Of a DNA stretch of 64,000 bases, positions 1-13,300 are shown one piece after another. The translations under genes were made by a program, and so were the position numbers. Origin of the DNA: Labia minor (lineage: Eukaryota; Arthropoda; Insecta; Dermaptera; Spongiphoridae); contig OY720349.1 of NCBI GenBank assembly GCA_963082975.1, positions 43,443,962 to 43,507,961 on the forward strand. Direction: 5' to 3'. Under the pieces are notes generated by a model. That model was not told the DNA's origin. It made no database searches and was given only the letters and a program-made list of their open reading frames with translations. Numbering within the stretch: the first letter of the stretch is position 1; every line of letters begins with the position of its first letter.

Positions 1-737
1 ATAAATAATATATTTAGGTATTTTTTCTGTTTCTTCCCTCCCACTTATTTCCGGATGTGATACTTTTACTAAGAATGGAATGCAAAGAAGGCAGACGAAT
101 ACACTGATCGTGTGTCTTGTTCATCTGTCATTGGTCCAATAAATGTCCGACATTTTCTGAGCTATTTTCCTAGTTAAATTGAAATGAAATAATATTTTCC
201 CAACAAAGTTTTAGCCAAATGGCTTTTGCCTAGGCAAATTGAAATGAAATAATAGTTGAAGCTATTTGTCCAGGCAAATGCTATTTTCCTAAAATTGCCA
301 TTTGCCTGTGACATATATACATATATATATATATAGAGAGAGAAATTTAAATCTAATACAAATTATAATCTTTTATTAAAAACTTATTTTGATACATAAT
401 TATTAAAACAAGAACAAAATTAATTTTTCGATGTTGAAAAGTTATTCTGTTGAATATTTATTTGGACTATTCTCTCCATTAACCTCTCACTTATCATTAA
501 TTTTAAAAATTAATATGTAAATTTAAATTATAATTTTTCTACTTAAAATGATTTTGATATTTACTGCTATATATATATATATATATATATTTTATATGAT
601 ATATTAATTAATAATTGTACATAATATAATTAGTATACATAATATATATTTACCTAATTACAAAGAATAAAAATGTATTATTCCCTAAAATTTTTTAATT
701 ATATTTTATATTTCGATTAATTTCGTACTCTTCAATA
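1..737. other. AT-rich intergenic DNA with a degenerate short repeat
   Basis: No coding signal is visible. At about 168-310 a motif reading roughly AAATTGAAATGAAATAATA occurs twice, each time next to TTGCC/TTTCC-type words that recur down to 310. This is a small degenerate tandem repeat. Simple AT dinucleotide tracts lie at about 310-340 and 570-590. Nothing else is recognised. Confidence 0.5.
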
Positions 738-1380
738 AATAAGTTGACCTGTGGCCAGGTCCGAACCGGCCGACGGTTTGAACTAAATTAATTTCCAGCT
801 ACAGAAACAATTTCAAATAATTTTAATATATCTATTAATGTAATAAAAAACAGATATGGATACATAAATAATAAATATAAATATTTTTAATTTTATTTTA
901 TTTAGAATATATATGTAAGACCAGGCTGTGACGTCATGAATGGCTGGATGACGTCATATAATTTTAAATTAAGAAAAAACTAATAAAGATGATTTTTCTC
1001 GAGGATAAAACCAATACAAAGTACATGATTCGTGCTGATATGTAAAAAATCTCCTCATGTGAAATTTGGTGTGAAAATAACCCTTCCCTTCCTATTGTCG
1101 ATCGCTAATACTATCACTTCCGGTTTCTGGATTTGCACCAAAAGTTGATCAATTCATCACACTGATGCATTAAGTAAATATATTATATATAAATATATTT
1201 CATCAAAATCCGTTGGGCCGTTCAAGCTGTACACATCTATACGGACGGGTGGACGGACAGATATCATGCTGAAATACTTTTTTCTGTTAAGAAAAGGCAT
1301 GATTCTTGGAGATATGTAACAATCTCCACATGTGAAATTTGGTGTGAAAACAATACCTCCCTTACTATCGTCGGTCGGTA
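738..1380 (-). mobile_element. Repeat R, copy 1 (full length)
   Basis: This is a full-length copy in minus orientation of an approximately 640-bp dispersed repeat. It runs from AAGTTGACCTGTGGCCAGGT on the left to TCGTCGGTCGGTA on the right. It carries the paired TGACGTCA sites (929-936 and 949-956), the GTCCG/CGGAC-rich short tandem and the internal direct repeat shared by all copies. No coding capacity was seen. Superfamily is unassigned; a non-autonomous DNA element is the working guess because near-identical ends recur at unrelated flanks. Confidence 0.85.
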
Positions 1381-2217
1381 AAAATTAAACTTTTATTTAT
1401 AACAATAAAAGTATAAATAATAGGCATAAATATAATATTTTGAAAGTTTAAAGTTTAAATCTTGAAATAGTATAACTAATAACTTATATTTACATTTCTT
1501 ACAATGATATATTCAACCTCATCATTATGAATAGTTACTTGGAATGGAATTAATACAATACAATTGATGTCAATAAAAATTTCTCCTTCAGTTGGTGTCT
1601 ATTTCTACAATTGCGTCATTATCAATCCAAATATGTAAAAGAAATTATCTCTTAAAAAAAAAATAAAAAATAAAGAATGATTATGATTTTCTTTAACGAG
1701 TCATGTCAAACTTTCGATAGAGATCATTTGATTTATTATTTAGGTCAATTTATTTTGAAAACAATACATAATATATATATATATACTATTCTATACTTCT
1801 TACCAATGTATATATAATGAAATGGATCATGAATTTCATTCAATAATATCTATTCAATATTATTGGAATTAGATAATTATGAATATTTCAAAACATTCTT
1901 TTCATTTCAGTACCAACTAAAAATTAATAATAGTTAAACATTTGATTAATAATAAATTTTAAGAGAAGTTTGAATTTAATTGATATTCAATGAATCACAT
2001 TTTATTAGTTTGAAAAAACAAAAACATTTTGCGTCAAATTTCAAAAAGTAGACACTTCTGATTATATTTTTCACACCAAAATAATAACTTATTCAATCAA
2101 ATCAAGAAATATACTTAATAACTTTGGTAATTCATAAATAATAGTTATCAAAAATAAATAAAACAATAAACTAATTTAGAAATTCTGTTTATTTTTATGT
2201 ATTTATATTTAATAATA
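1381..2217. other. AT-rich intergenic DNA, nothing recognised
   Basis: The stretch is strongly AT-rich with short homopolymers and AT microsatellites (about 1770-1785). No open frame of convincing composition, no terminal inverted repeats and no RNA gene could be identified. Confidence 0.4.
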
Positions 2218-3102
2218 AAGGGTGTTTCTTTTAGAGGTGTAGAACTTTAAATTGCAATAAAACAACGATGGATTATTCGATTGACATGAATTTTATTTAT
2301 ACGAAAGATAATCTTGTGGCATTACATTTTATATATGATTTCTGGCATAGGACCGCCACGGCTGGCTCGGTTGTAGTCCAATCTGGACGTCCAATTTTCG
2401 ATAACTTTTTCCAACATTTGTGGCCGTATATCGGCAATGACACGGCGAATGTTGTCTTCCAAATGGTCAAGTGTTTGAGGCTTATCCTCATAGACCAATG
2501 ACTTTACATAGCCCCACAGAAAGTAGTCTAGCGGTGTTAAATCACAAGATCTTGGAGGCCAATTCACAGGTCCAAAACGTGAAATTAGGCGGTCACTAAA
2601 CGTGTCTTTCAATAAATCGATTGTGGCACGAGCTGTGTGACATGTTGCGCCGTCTTGTTGGAACCACAGCTCCTGGACATCATGATTGTACAATTCAGGA
2701 ATGAAAAAGTCAGTAATCATGGCTGTATACCGATCATCATTGACTATAACGTTCTGGCCATCTTCCTCTATGCTACGCTCTACAGTAGCAATAGCTTCTT
2801 CTGTACGCACCGTACGGCGTCTCTAGGGATGCGAGTTATCAATAAGAGTAAACGTGGTTCGAAAACGTTCCATGGTTAATCAAATTAACTGCTCTGATGG
2901 ACGGTTTTGTCGATTCCGCACAAAAGCATTATTTTCGAAATAAAATTGCACTATTTACAAGCGTTGTTCAGGCGTGAGTCTATTCATGATGAATTGCCAA
3001 ACCAAACTGAGAATAAACCACTTAACAGCTGTTAAATCGGTCGTCAACTTGAACAGTATAATGCCAACTTAAAGTTCTATACCTCGAAAAAAAAACACCC
3101 TT
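2218..3102 (-). mobile_element. Mariner-family transposon, internally deleted, with both ends
   Basis: The left end reads AAGGGTGTTTCTTTTAGAGG and the right end, reverse-complemented, begins AAGGGTGTTTTTTTTTCGAG. The inverted match continues for roughly 30 bases through GTAGAACTTTAA/ATAGAACTTTAA. A TA dinucleotide flanks each side (2216-2217 and 3103-3104), the standard mariner target duplication. At 885 bp it is shorter than an intact mariner (about 1.3 kb). The transposase on the minus strand is broken and internally deleted. The preserved ends mean it could have been moved by a transposase supplied elsewhere. Confidence 0.92.
2322..2987 (-). pseudogene. Mariner transposase pseudogene, DD41D (rosa-like) type
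   Basis: Translation of the minus strand from the ATG at 2987 begins MNRLTPEQRL and hits a stop at once. Two further in-frame stops follow before an open stretch of 162 codons (2810-2322). That stretch joins a short N-terminal piece to the catalytic core, so the middle of the transposase is deleted. The core shows QQDGA, then WPPRSCDLTPLDYFLWGY. The two visible catalytic aspartates (of QQDGA and of PLD) are separated by 41 residues, the spacing of the rosa/DD41D mariner group rather than the D34D of Mos1. The first catalytic aspartate falls in the deleted part. Non-functional. Confidence 0.9.
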
Positions 3103-3815
3103 TATATTATATAAATATATATACAGTTGATACTCGGATGTCGGCATTAATTCATTCCAGGAAAAACCGACGAAAACCAAAAACGATGAGAAGCAAATTT
3201 AATTTTCCTGTAAGAAATAACGAAAAACCAAGTAATCCATTCCAAGTCACTCAATATCATTAAAGTGTATGCTATTTTCACCATGATTTTAACAATATTA
3301 TTGCTAAATTATAATATATAAAATTAAATTACATTATCAATAAAAGAAATATAAATAATAAAAAGAAATAAATGATAAAATAAATAATAAAGATAATATA
3401 AAGCCGAAGTAAAAAGGTATCGATCGAGCACATATAAGTATAGAGCAGTCAATCTTGCGCGTACTGGCCCGCGTTTTCTTTGATTGTAACACAGCTCCTA
3501 CAGTCTTCTTTCTGTCCTACAGTATTCTATAAGATCTATAATTGGGATCGATATTATTGCTTTAACGAGAGAATTTACTACGCACTATAAATGCGTACAA
3601 TTGATCTTGTGAGTGGCGGGAGGATTCTCCCTCCATACCTGTTCATTTTCTATATCATTATCTTTATTCAGAGTATAACCGAAGTAATTTTGAAGAGGAA
3701 GAGTGAGATTTCCTACACCCATCCAATTGTTTACACTCAAAATCATTCGGTAGCTTTATCGATAACATCTTTCTCCGTTTTATCGATAACAGTTAAATTC
3801 CTTTAAATAGATTTC
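3103..3815. other. Intergenic block with possible pogo/Tc-like end and a higher-GC patch
   Basis: At 3124-3265 a sequence beginning CAGTTGATACTCGGATGTCG, with ATTCATTCCAG and AACCGACGAAAACC, resembles the ends of pogo/Tigger-like DNA transposons. I could not find a matching opposite end, so this is weak. From about 3415 to 3810 composition becomes less AT-rich (for example CTTGCGCGTACTGGCCCGCG), but the only open frame is 71 codons and resembles nothing known to me. Confidence 0.3.
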
Positions 3816-3938
3816 CCTCTTCCGGTTGAGCTATATTTCTCAAAAGTTGATAGAAAACTAAGAATTTTGAATAATGACCATCTACCAAATTTCATGATTC
3901 TAGCTCAAACCGTTTTTGCGTAATCTTGTCTACACACA

Positions 3939-3974
<36 letters not shown>

Positions 3975-3975
3975 C
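3816..3975 (+). repeat. Dispersed repeat ending in a CA/GA microsatellite
   Basis: The segment CCCTCTTCCGGTTGAGCTA through GAATTTTGAATAAT (3818-3880) is nearly identical to 28155-28219. It continues with a TCATGATTCTAGCTCAAACC block and ends in about 13 CA followed by about 9 GA dinucleotides (roughly 3932-3974). This looks like the terminal part of a mobile element whose family I cannot name. The short minus-strand open frame over the microsatellite is spurious. Confidence 0.6.
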
Positions 3976-5310
3976 ATTTTTCTCAACCTTAGTGAAAATA
4001 ATTCAGGAACCTTCAAAACGTATAAAAACATCAAAATCTCAACATCGAAAATTTTCGTGATCGCAATACTATCTCTGGCGAGATAGTAAAAATAATTATT
4101 ACTTGGCCTCTGGGTAGTTGTAATTAAAAACCAATTCCAACTCTTATGCGTGTCAAATTTTATTACCTTTATGAAATTTAATGAGATATATTTGTTTATA
4201 AAAAAAAATAATGTGACCAGCATAACATCGGTCTTCAATTTTATATAATTCAAAACTCTAAAAGAGAGAAAAAAAAAATTAAAATTTTAAAAATTTTGAC
4301 CAGAAAACATTTATAGTATAAAAAAAAATTTGATTATTTTATGAAAAACAAAGAATAATTATTATATATTTATATATAAATGGAGTATTCAAGATTTGCA
4401 TGTGATAATAACATTTTAACATTTAATTAAATAACACTGTCAATAAAATCATATTTTTATAAGTATAATGAAATCTATGTATTACTTAATGCTTATATTG
4501 ATTTGTTTTAAAAATCTATTGAACACACTTGTAAACATCTCATAGTAAATTCAATAATATTAATTAGGAGTTGATTTTGTAATAAGATAGATAAGATAGT
4601 TAGAGATATAGAGTTAAATATTAATTTTATAAGGACCTGTTTTAATGAAAAGGCGCTTAATCATTCACATATATAATTAATTTCATCTATCATCATAAAG
4701 TTTGTAGAATGTTTAACTGGATGAGTGGTAAAAAAATAAAATAAATAAATTTAAATATATAAAGCAATTAGAGTATAGAGCGACACCGGGTAGATGATAT
4801 CAATCTTTTCATTTAGAAATTAATAAGGTCATTTGTCTTATTTATGTTACGTACTCTATGAATATATTTACTTTTAACTTTCTTTCTATTATAGTCATTC
4901 TTTTCACTTAATCAAATCAAGTTTTATTAAGTCCTTTACAAAATATAATTGAAATATTTATTTATTTTTTAGATAATCAATTTTAATTTATATTATTTTA
5001 TTTATTTTTTTTAATTTTAAAATTCATTTTCTATTTGAAAAAAAAACGATTACTTTTAGATAGATAGATAGATTCAATAAAGATGAAAAATAGTTCAAAA
5101 TTTTTTTGACACGTTTTGTAGTCCTTTGAATAAAAATAAAATTGGACTATTTATGATATAAAGAAATGTTTTTTGATTATCAGAACATATTATACTTATA
5201 TTGAAGAGTGGTGTTTCTTAAATTTAAACGAATATAATTATACATTCACAAAAACATTGAAAAATTGTCAAAATGCATTTGCAATAAAGATGAAAAAAAT
5301 ATATATATAT
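3976..5310. other. AT-rich intergenic DNA, nothing recognised
   Basis: Contains long A and T runs and a short GATA tandem at about 5058-5072. No coding, RNA or transposon signal was found before the mariner fossil that begins near 5311. Confidence 0.4.
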
Positions 5311-5600
5311 AATGACAACGTCCGGCCACACACCTCTATTATTGTTTGGTTCGGAAGTTTTAATGCATCCTCCATATTGTCCGAACATAGCACCCTCTCA
5401 TTATTATTTATTTCGATTTCTTCATAACTCTCTTAATGGAATTAAGCTGGATTCAGAAGAACCATGAGAAAAGCAGTTTCCAAGCAAAAACCGCAGAATT
5501 CTTTACTGATATCTTCATAATGGCGAAATGTTGTCACTATGCTTTCTGGATACCTAAGACAGATAGGGACGATTTTTGAACAGTATTGCCATTTTGTATT
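5311..5600 (+). pseudogene. Mariner transposase fossil (D34D-type), C-terminal part
   Basis: Plus-strand translation shows NDNVRPHTS, the NDN/HDNARPH block around the second catalytic aspartate of mariner transposases. After a frameshift near 5350 it continues VLMHPPYCPNIAPSHYYLF and then LHNSLNGIKLDSEE, which align with the canonical HPPYSPDLAPSDYHLF block. The third catalytic aspartate (APSD) is histidine here. Stops and a second frameshift follow. No terminal repeats could be paired, so this is a decayed C-terminal fragment. It is a different lineage from the DD41D element at 2218-3102. Confidence 0.85.
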
Positions 5601-6763
5601 GATGACCGATTATCTGCAACTATGGAATCTTGAGATTGAATTAGTAACTCTACTCCCTTATATCTTTTAAAATCATTTGAGAAACATTGTAGATTTGATT
5701 AACTTGTTCAAATGGTTATTGTCATTTTATAAGTAATGTAGGCTGTTTTATGTATGTAATAAATTTAACAAATTTATAGCATTAAAATCCCATTATATTA
5801 TTCTGTGCCTGTGTTTCATTAAGGACTCTTTCCAAATTATAAAATATAATAGATTCTTGACGAGTTCTTCTTTATTTATTTATTTAATTACACTTACCTA
5901 TATCCATTCTCATTCAAAATGTATTTGCGTTGATTGATCTTTACCGCAAAACATCTGCTAATTTTGATTATTTTCAATATAGAATAATCTAATCTTTTAT
6001 GAATGCCCCTCTATAACAACTTGAAACATTCCAATTGGCAATATGAATATCCATATTTCGTAGAAGGCATTACAAAGGTTATTAGCCTTACTAACAATAG
6101 AAAAAAAACATTAAGTGAAGTCATCATTTATTAAAATTCTATTTATTTTTGTTCACACATAAATTAGAATATATATCGTTTTGTCCTTAATTTATTTAAA
6201 CTTTCTTTTAATTTTTACATTTAAATTTAAACAAATAGATTAATATTTAATCAATTTAAATATTTATGTATTTATTTAATATCTAAATAATATTTTTTTT
6301 AATAAATAAATGTAACTTTTAAATTATAATCTATTTTTTTCAAATACAACTTTTCTCTTAAGTATTTTCGAAATAATTTCTTTTGATTATTTTGATTAAA
6401 TTGATGATTAATACACTCCTACTGGTTAAAGTCTGTCTTTATTCAAAAGAAAAAGACATGAACTTGACCCTGAGTTTCTCTTTAGTGAGATATAAAAAAA
6501 CTTTCTCAAAAATAAAATAAAATAAAATATCTTGACCATACATCTCTCAACATTAAAATGCTTTCTTTAATCAATTCGAAACAGCTTTCTTTAAATAAAG
6601 TTATTATTTATTATTATACTATAAAAGAGATAAAAATATTATAAATATAATTTAAAACGAACTAAATAAACGAATGGAAAGGTGAAAAAAATCAATTTTA
6701 TTAAATATTTATTTATCATTAAAAAATAAAAATTATGTATTAAGTTGAATCATATACTATTTT
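5601..6763. other. AT-rich intergenic DNA, nothing recognised
   Basis: Low-complexity AT DNA. The last recognisable trace of the mariner fossil fades near 5600. No features were found up to the next R repeat. Confidence 0.4.
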
Positions 6764-7356
6764 TACCGACCGACGTAAGGGAGGTATTGTTTTCACTCCA
6801 AATTTCACATGTGGAGATTTTTACATATCTTCACGAATCATGCATTTTCTTAACAGAAAAAAGTATTTTTAGCATGATGTCTGTCCGTCTGTCCGTCCGT
6901 CCATATAGATTGTACAGCTTGAACGGCTCAACGGATTTTGATGAAATTTGCTATATTTACTTAATCCATCAGTATGAAACCGGAAGTGGTAGTATTAGCG
7001 ATCGACGATAGGAAGGGAAGGGTTATTTTGACACCAAATTTCACATGAGGAGATTTTTTACATATAACCACGAATCATGCTCTTTGTATTGGTTTTATCC
7101 TCGAGAAAAATCATCTCTATTAGTTTTTTCTTAATTTAAAATTATATGACGTCATTCAGCCATTCATGACGTCACAGCCTGGTCTTACATATATATTATA
7201 AATAAAATAAAATTAAAAATATTTATATTATATCCATATCTGTTTTTTATTACATTAATAGATATATTAAAATTATTTGAAATTGTTTCTGTAGCTGGAA
7301 ATTAATTTACTTCAAACCGTCGGTCGGTTCGGACCTGGCCACAGGTCAACTTATTT
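6764..7356 (+). mobile_element. Repeat R, copy 2 (near full length)
   Basis: Plus-oriented copy from TACCGACCGACG to CCACAGGTCAACTTATTT. Compared with copies 3 and 6 it lacks about 40 bases around the GGATGAATTGATCAACTTTTGG stretch (near 6985). The paired TGACGTCA sites are at 7147-7154 and 7167-7174. The 88-codon open frame over its left half is fortuitous. Confidence 0.85.
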
Positions 7357-10300
7357 TTATTGATTCTGAATATCTATATTAAATTAAATAAATTCTAAAT
7401 ATCTATTTTAAATTATTTTTTTTAAAATTTCAAAATAAAAAAATAATGATAAATAATTTATTCTAAAAATAATTAGTCGACCTCCTATTAGGTATGCAAC
7501 CGTATTAATTTATATCTATTTTTTTCTTTAAATCTTTCTCTGTGATTACTGAACGCAATCACATTCCTCCAACCGTTCATGAGTCATTCTCATCTAATTC
7601 CAATCTTCTCCTAAATCTATTCTATATATTCATTATATTTTTTTATAATCCACTGATTGTTTACAAATTATTTCTATATATACAAAAATTAATTAATATT
7701 ATTTAAATATTTAAATTTCAACAACTAAGAAAATTTACCTTAAGAATTATTCTATTAGTTACCTATCATAATTAACATGAATCTATAAACCATATAAATA
7801 GATGAAATTGTATTTCATCAAAAAAGTAAAGATATTTATTTCTATTATTTTATTATATATATATATTATTTGTAAGCTTTAAAATATATATATATTAATA
7901 AACAAATAATAGTATGATGGTAAATTAATAATTAATTAATTAATAGTAAATTTGATTTAACCTATATTATCCTATATATTCTCAGAATTCAACCTATATT
8001 TTAGCAAAAATATTTTAATTATTTCAATAATAAATTTCGATTTCGAATATTGTATAAATTAAAAACAATTTTTTTTTAAACCAAGGGACTTTTCATTTAC
8101 TACTTATTTAGATTGTAATTATATAATATTTAAAAAATTCAATTATATTTAATAACTTGTTAAAAATGTTATAACTTGTTTAAAAAAAATAGTCATATGT
8201 ATCGTTTACATTTAAAGTGAGAGAGGAGATCTAGAAAGAGAAATTTTTCAAACTTGTTGGTTTTTTATCCAATATCGATGTATATATAAAAATACATTTA
8301 TTTATTCTTTATTAATTTAATAAATATTTTTTTATTTATTATATTAAGAAAGAAAACTTTAAAAACACAGTAGCTTTTTTCTATATCAAATTAATTATTT
8401 ATAATAAAATCGAAAGCATGAATTGGTCGCTTTATATTCCCTAAGAAGAATGATGCTTCTTTGGAAAATTCAAGATTTCTAATTAAGTTCTGAATCATCT
8501 TGTAAAAGACTTTCCCTATAAAAAGAAAGATATATTTGTTTTAAATCCATTCTATAAAACCGGATTTTAAGATTAAAATGAACATCTATTTACAAAAAGA
8601 TTTGATCTGAGTATACCATCATTTACTTTCTCATAATGTTATATGTATATCTTGTTTTAAACGAAATCAATCAAACACTTTAACTTTCACATATTTTTTA
8701 TTAAATATTTCATACCTGATAGTAAAAGATTAATCTAGAGTTTAAAAATTAATATTGAAAATAAATTAAATATTTCATTAATTAAATTCTTCTTTCTTTG
8801 TAATTTGCTTCCTTTTCTAAACAAAAAGAGATTATCTTTGTAAATCTTAATATTTACATATTTTAATTTTTACCTTTTTATTTTGAAATTATAAAAGTAT
8901 TATTTTTTAAAAATATATTTTCAAAGGATATTTTGAGGAAATTTTAATGTTTTTAAGATGTAGAAAAGAAAAACACATTGCTTTTGGTTAACTTTACTCC
9001 GATTAAGATATTCCTAATCTTTTATAAATTATTTCATTTATACTGATTGAGACAATTATATGGCCCGCATGGAGTAAAATTGGATATGAGGGAAGGGGAA
9101 GGTCAAGAAAACTAAGCTTATCTCTTGCTTTATAAATAAATAATAAATATATAGTAGTATGACTCTTTTGGCTGCGATATTTGTTATTATTTTACTGAAA
9201 ATAACAATTTCTAGAAGAGTTTATAATTACTACCTACATGAGAATACAAATAATGCAAAATTAATTTACAAAATTATTATTAGAAAAAAAATGTCCTTAT
9301 TTATTTATTTATAAACAGTTATTGATATATATAAATTATAGATAATAATAAAAACAAGTCGTTTCCCTTTTTCCTATTTTGACACACATACATTAAAATT
9401 ATTTATTCCCAATCTTCTAAATTAAATTTTTTTTTCCACAAGATAGATTTTATATTTATTGTAGTATTTTATTGAATATTGATTAATCTTCATATTTGAA
9501 AACCACAATAACCACAAGATCATTTTTATTTTAATCAATCAATTTTGCTTTTTTTTATTTTATTTCATATTATATATTCAGACCACTTTCAGCACTCATT
9601 CCACCTTTTTTTATTTAAATAAAATCACAAAAGAGAATTTATTCAACATAATAATAAAAAAGAAATTAATAAATTTATTTGTTTATTATAAAATTAGTAA
9701 AATTTGTCTAAATCAAATTTTAATATTCAAAATTTCAAATTTATTAATGGCATACAACTTTTTTCGAAATTTTAATGAATACATTAGTAATAATAGTAAT
9801 TAATACATTTTATCGAATACAATCATTTTCTAAGAAATTTAAAAAATCTACCCAATTTTAAATAAAGGAAAATGTAAAACAACATTTTAAAAATATTTTT
9901 AACTTCTTAAAACACTAAAAAAATTAATATCTGAATTTTTTTATTAGACATTTATAAAATGTATACCCTTCAGTTTTAAAAAGAAAAGAAGAAATATTCC
10001 AGTAAAATAAGAATAATTAAATAAAACTAATACTTAAATATGATTAAAATTATTTATTGAATTAATTAAAATGAGAATTTCTAGAATCAATTAACAGACT
10101 GGTATAATATTTGAATTAAAAATTAAAATAAAAATTTAAAAATTGCAATTGTTGGAATTACTATTTTTAAATTTTTAAATTCAGAGTAACGTGAAAACAA
10201 TAACATTTATATATATGAATGAAAGTTATTATAAAATATTTAAATTAATATTAAATATATTATATATATATATCAATATTCATTTAATTCTTTTTCTAGA

Positions 10301-13300
10301 AAAAATAGTTATCAAGACAGAAAAAATAATTTATAACAAGAAACAAATTATTCATCATATCAATGGTATTTCAAATAGAATAATTTAAATAATTATAAAG
10401 ACAAATGATTTCAAATTAATCTCACTCAATTTAGAAAGATTTCATAGATGAAGTCATAATTACTTAATATATAGTTTATACAATTAATTTCAAATCATAT
10501 ACTTGTTAAAACTGATCTAAATTATCATAATTTAAATATTATCTAAATTAATTTCTATGCGTCACGTAAGCTAATTAGATTGAGAAAATTAAGTTGCATA
10601 GGAAATTTAGCTCGAAGATTAAGGTAATATTTATTAATAGGAAATCAATTGGACAACTAGTTAATAGACTAGAAATTAATTGGGATTATAACTAATATAA
10701 AATAAAATATTAATAAATTAGGAGATATTAAAAATTATAATAGTATAATGCTTATTTTAAGCGGGGGGGGGGGGGGGAGAAGAATTGATCTTAATAGGTC
10801 CAAATTATGGAAAAAATTAATTTAAATTACTTTTTCTTACTTAAAGTAATTTTAATAATAGATTTCAATAAATATCAAACTCAAAATATTACACAGGTGG
10901 CATATCTATATAAATATTACTTTTTTTAAATATTTTATAAATATGATCTAATAATATAACATTAAATTAAATAAAATGATAACTTTTTGAATAAATACAT
11001 TAATTTAAATAATATTTGATTATTAAAATTTAAAATAAAAGTGAATTTATTTGAATAATTTTGTTTTGGGGTTACTTAGAAATTAATTTTAATATTTTTA
11101 TATTCATTATTGAACATGTATGCACAAACATAAAGATTTAAGTGAAAGTAAAAGAAAAAATTTTTACTCATATGTTACTTTTAAATTTTTTTTAAACTTC
11201 ATATATTAATATATATAGATATAAATGATAGACTCATTTATATTCTTCAAATTTTTTTTCTTAAAAAAAACCTTTAAATTTTAAGCATATTAAATTTTTT
11301 CTCATGTTTAAATTTGTACCGTAATTTAGAATTAAATAGCTGTTTATATTATTTTTTGTTACCTTTCCTTTTTTTTGTCGCTATTGCTTGTTCAAATGTC
11401 TTTTATTATCATTATGAAAAACATTCTTTATTTAAAATTCTAACTTTGAAATATAACTGTACTAAATGATTTTTCTTTCATCTTTACATAAATTTATTTA
11501 ATATTTAATGTTTACACTTTTTATTTTTTTATTTCTATCATTAGATTCCAAGATTATTATATTTTTATTAAATACATGTAAATATATACCTTTATTGGGA
11601 TATTATTAAGTAGCAATTTAAATTTTTCAGAATGGTTTTTTATTATAATAATAGTTATAAAATTAATAATATGAATTATTCGATTATCTAATAATAAAAT
11701 ATCATTGTTTTTTAGTTTTTTTTTAATACCTTCAATTTCATTTTAGTCTCAGATGTCTGTAAACTAGGTCGGCTAATAGATATTCTTTTAATATAAAATA
11801 TTACATGATATATGTAACTTGAATTGAATTATTAATACAAGACAATTTAGTTGCAGTTCCATAGTAGAGGTTGGAGAAACAACTTTTTTTCCATTAGCCA
11901 ATTGAAGACGACATCTCTCAATATCCCTTTAATTACACAGGCAAAATGCATTATTATGATATAAGAATTTCCAAAAACAAGATCAAAAGTTTTGCACATA
12001 CTAACATTAATGATCTACTACTTTTGCAAGAGTACTTGTCCAAGATCTAGTAGTGCTTTATTATCAATTCAAGAAACATCCTCACGATATTGCTATTCCA
12101 TTCGATCTTCCTACTTTCTAACGGATATCATTAATGACATATTTGATGATAAATCCTTTCGTAGAGAGAATTGGATGCCTGGAACGGGTTCCTTGAAAGG
12201 AGCCGATTTTCCCATCTCTAATACACACGTAATAAATAAAAAAATAAACATACAAGTTCCGAATAGAAAAATAATTATTTTAATTGAAAAAAATTAGTAT
12301 AGGTTTCCAATTATGTTTAGAAATTAAATAAAACACTAAACTCTTAAAAACGATATAACATTCTAGTAGAGAGTATGACTATAAAATAAAAATAATATAT
12401 TTAAAAAATTTAAATATATTTATTAATTTTAATAGTTTTAATTGATTTTATAATATAATGTAATAATTTGATTATTAATTTGAAATAAAGACCTAAAACT
12501 AATATTTTTTTCAAAATTCGACATTAAAATAATTTAATGATTAGAAATCACAGCATAGTCACATGTATTGACCTATTTTATATATGAATTTATACTCGTA
12601 GTTTTTTATTGTGTAAAAAAATAAAGTTTAGACTGAAATAATTTAATATGAGTATGAGAAAAATTTTTTAGCGAATTTAATGAAATTCAAAGAAATACAA
12701 TAGAATAAGAATTTGTATATTATCAAATATGTATTTATTTGAATTTATATATGTAATTTTGCATATAAGGTGAAATATGTTTAGGTATTTATTTATTTAA
12801 TTTCTTATGTATGAATAGAGAATATAGTTGATTTTTTAATCCAAATTTTATGTCGGTTATTTTATTTTATAGATATGTGCATTACATTAATACAATTTAA
12901 TTGGAATTTGAATTGAAGTCATCTTGTTATTTTGACAACAGTTTACTAAACTCTCTTGATAAGTATGCAAACTCATGAGGAGGAAACAGCCCACTATTAT
13001 TAAATAAATAATTAATTTAACCTTAGATAACTTTTTTAAGGTACTTATCAATTATTAATTTAATTTTTCATTAATTAAAAATATCATGATTCTTTCTGTA
13101 GGATAATATATATAAAAAAAAACTTTATTTATAAACATTTTGATATAAATTTTTATATTATGTTCGTTATAAAGATATATTCTAATTTAAATTATATTTA
13201 TATAATTAAATAGTACAGAAGATTTTCATCAGATTATATCTATAAAAATTTGAAAAAATACTTTTTGAATTATTTTTTCATTCTAAAAAAAAATAAATAA

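Noticed and set aside
3930-4253. 107-codon minus-strand frame ending in a CV repeat
   Set aside because: The start of the frame is AT-rich noise and the end is a translated CA/GA microsatellite.
6745-7011. Open frames over repeat R copies (also 60556-60801, 61999-62199)
   Set aside because: The frame is not kept between copies, and the peptide translates the GTCCG short tandem. Frames differ or break in other R copies.
10191-10388. Short K/I/N/F-rich frames in the AT desert (also 14750-14944, 22698-22910, 17604-17813)
   Set aside because: Composition is what stop-free AT-rich DNA gives by chance, with no domain or conserved neighbour.
11992-12297. 101-codon plus-strand frame
   Set aside because: Its distal part (FRRENWMPGTGSLKGADFPI) translates what looks like a hAT-type terminal region on the other strand. 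No domain was recognised, so it was not called as a gene.
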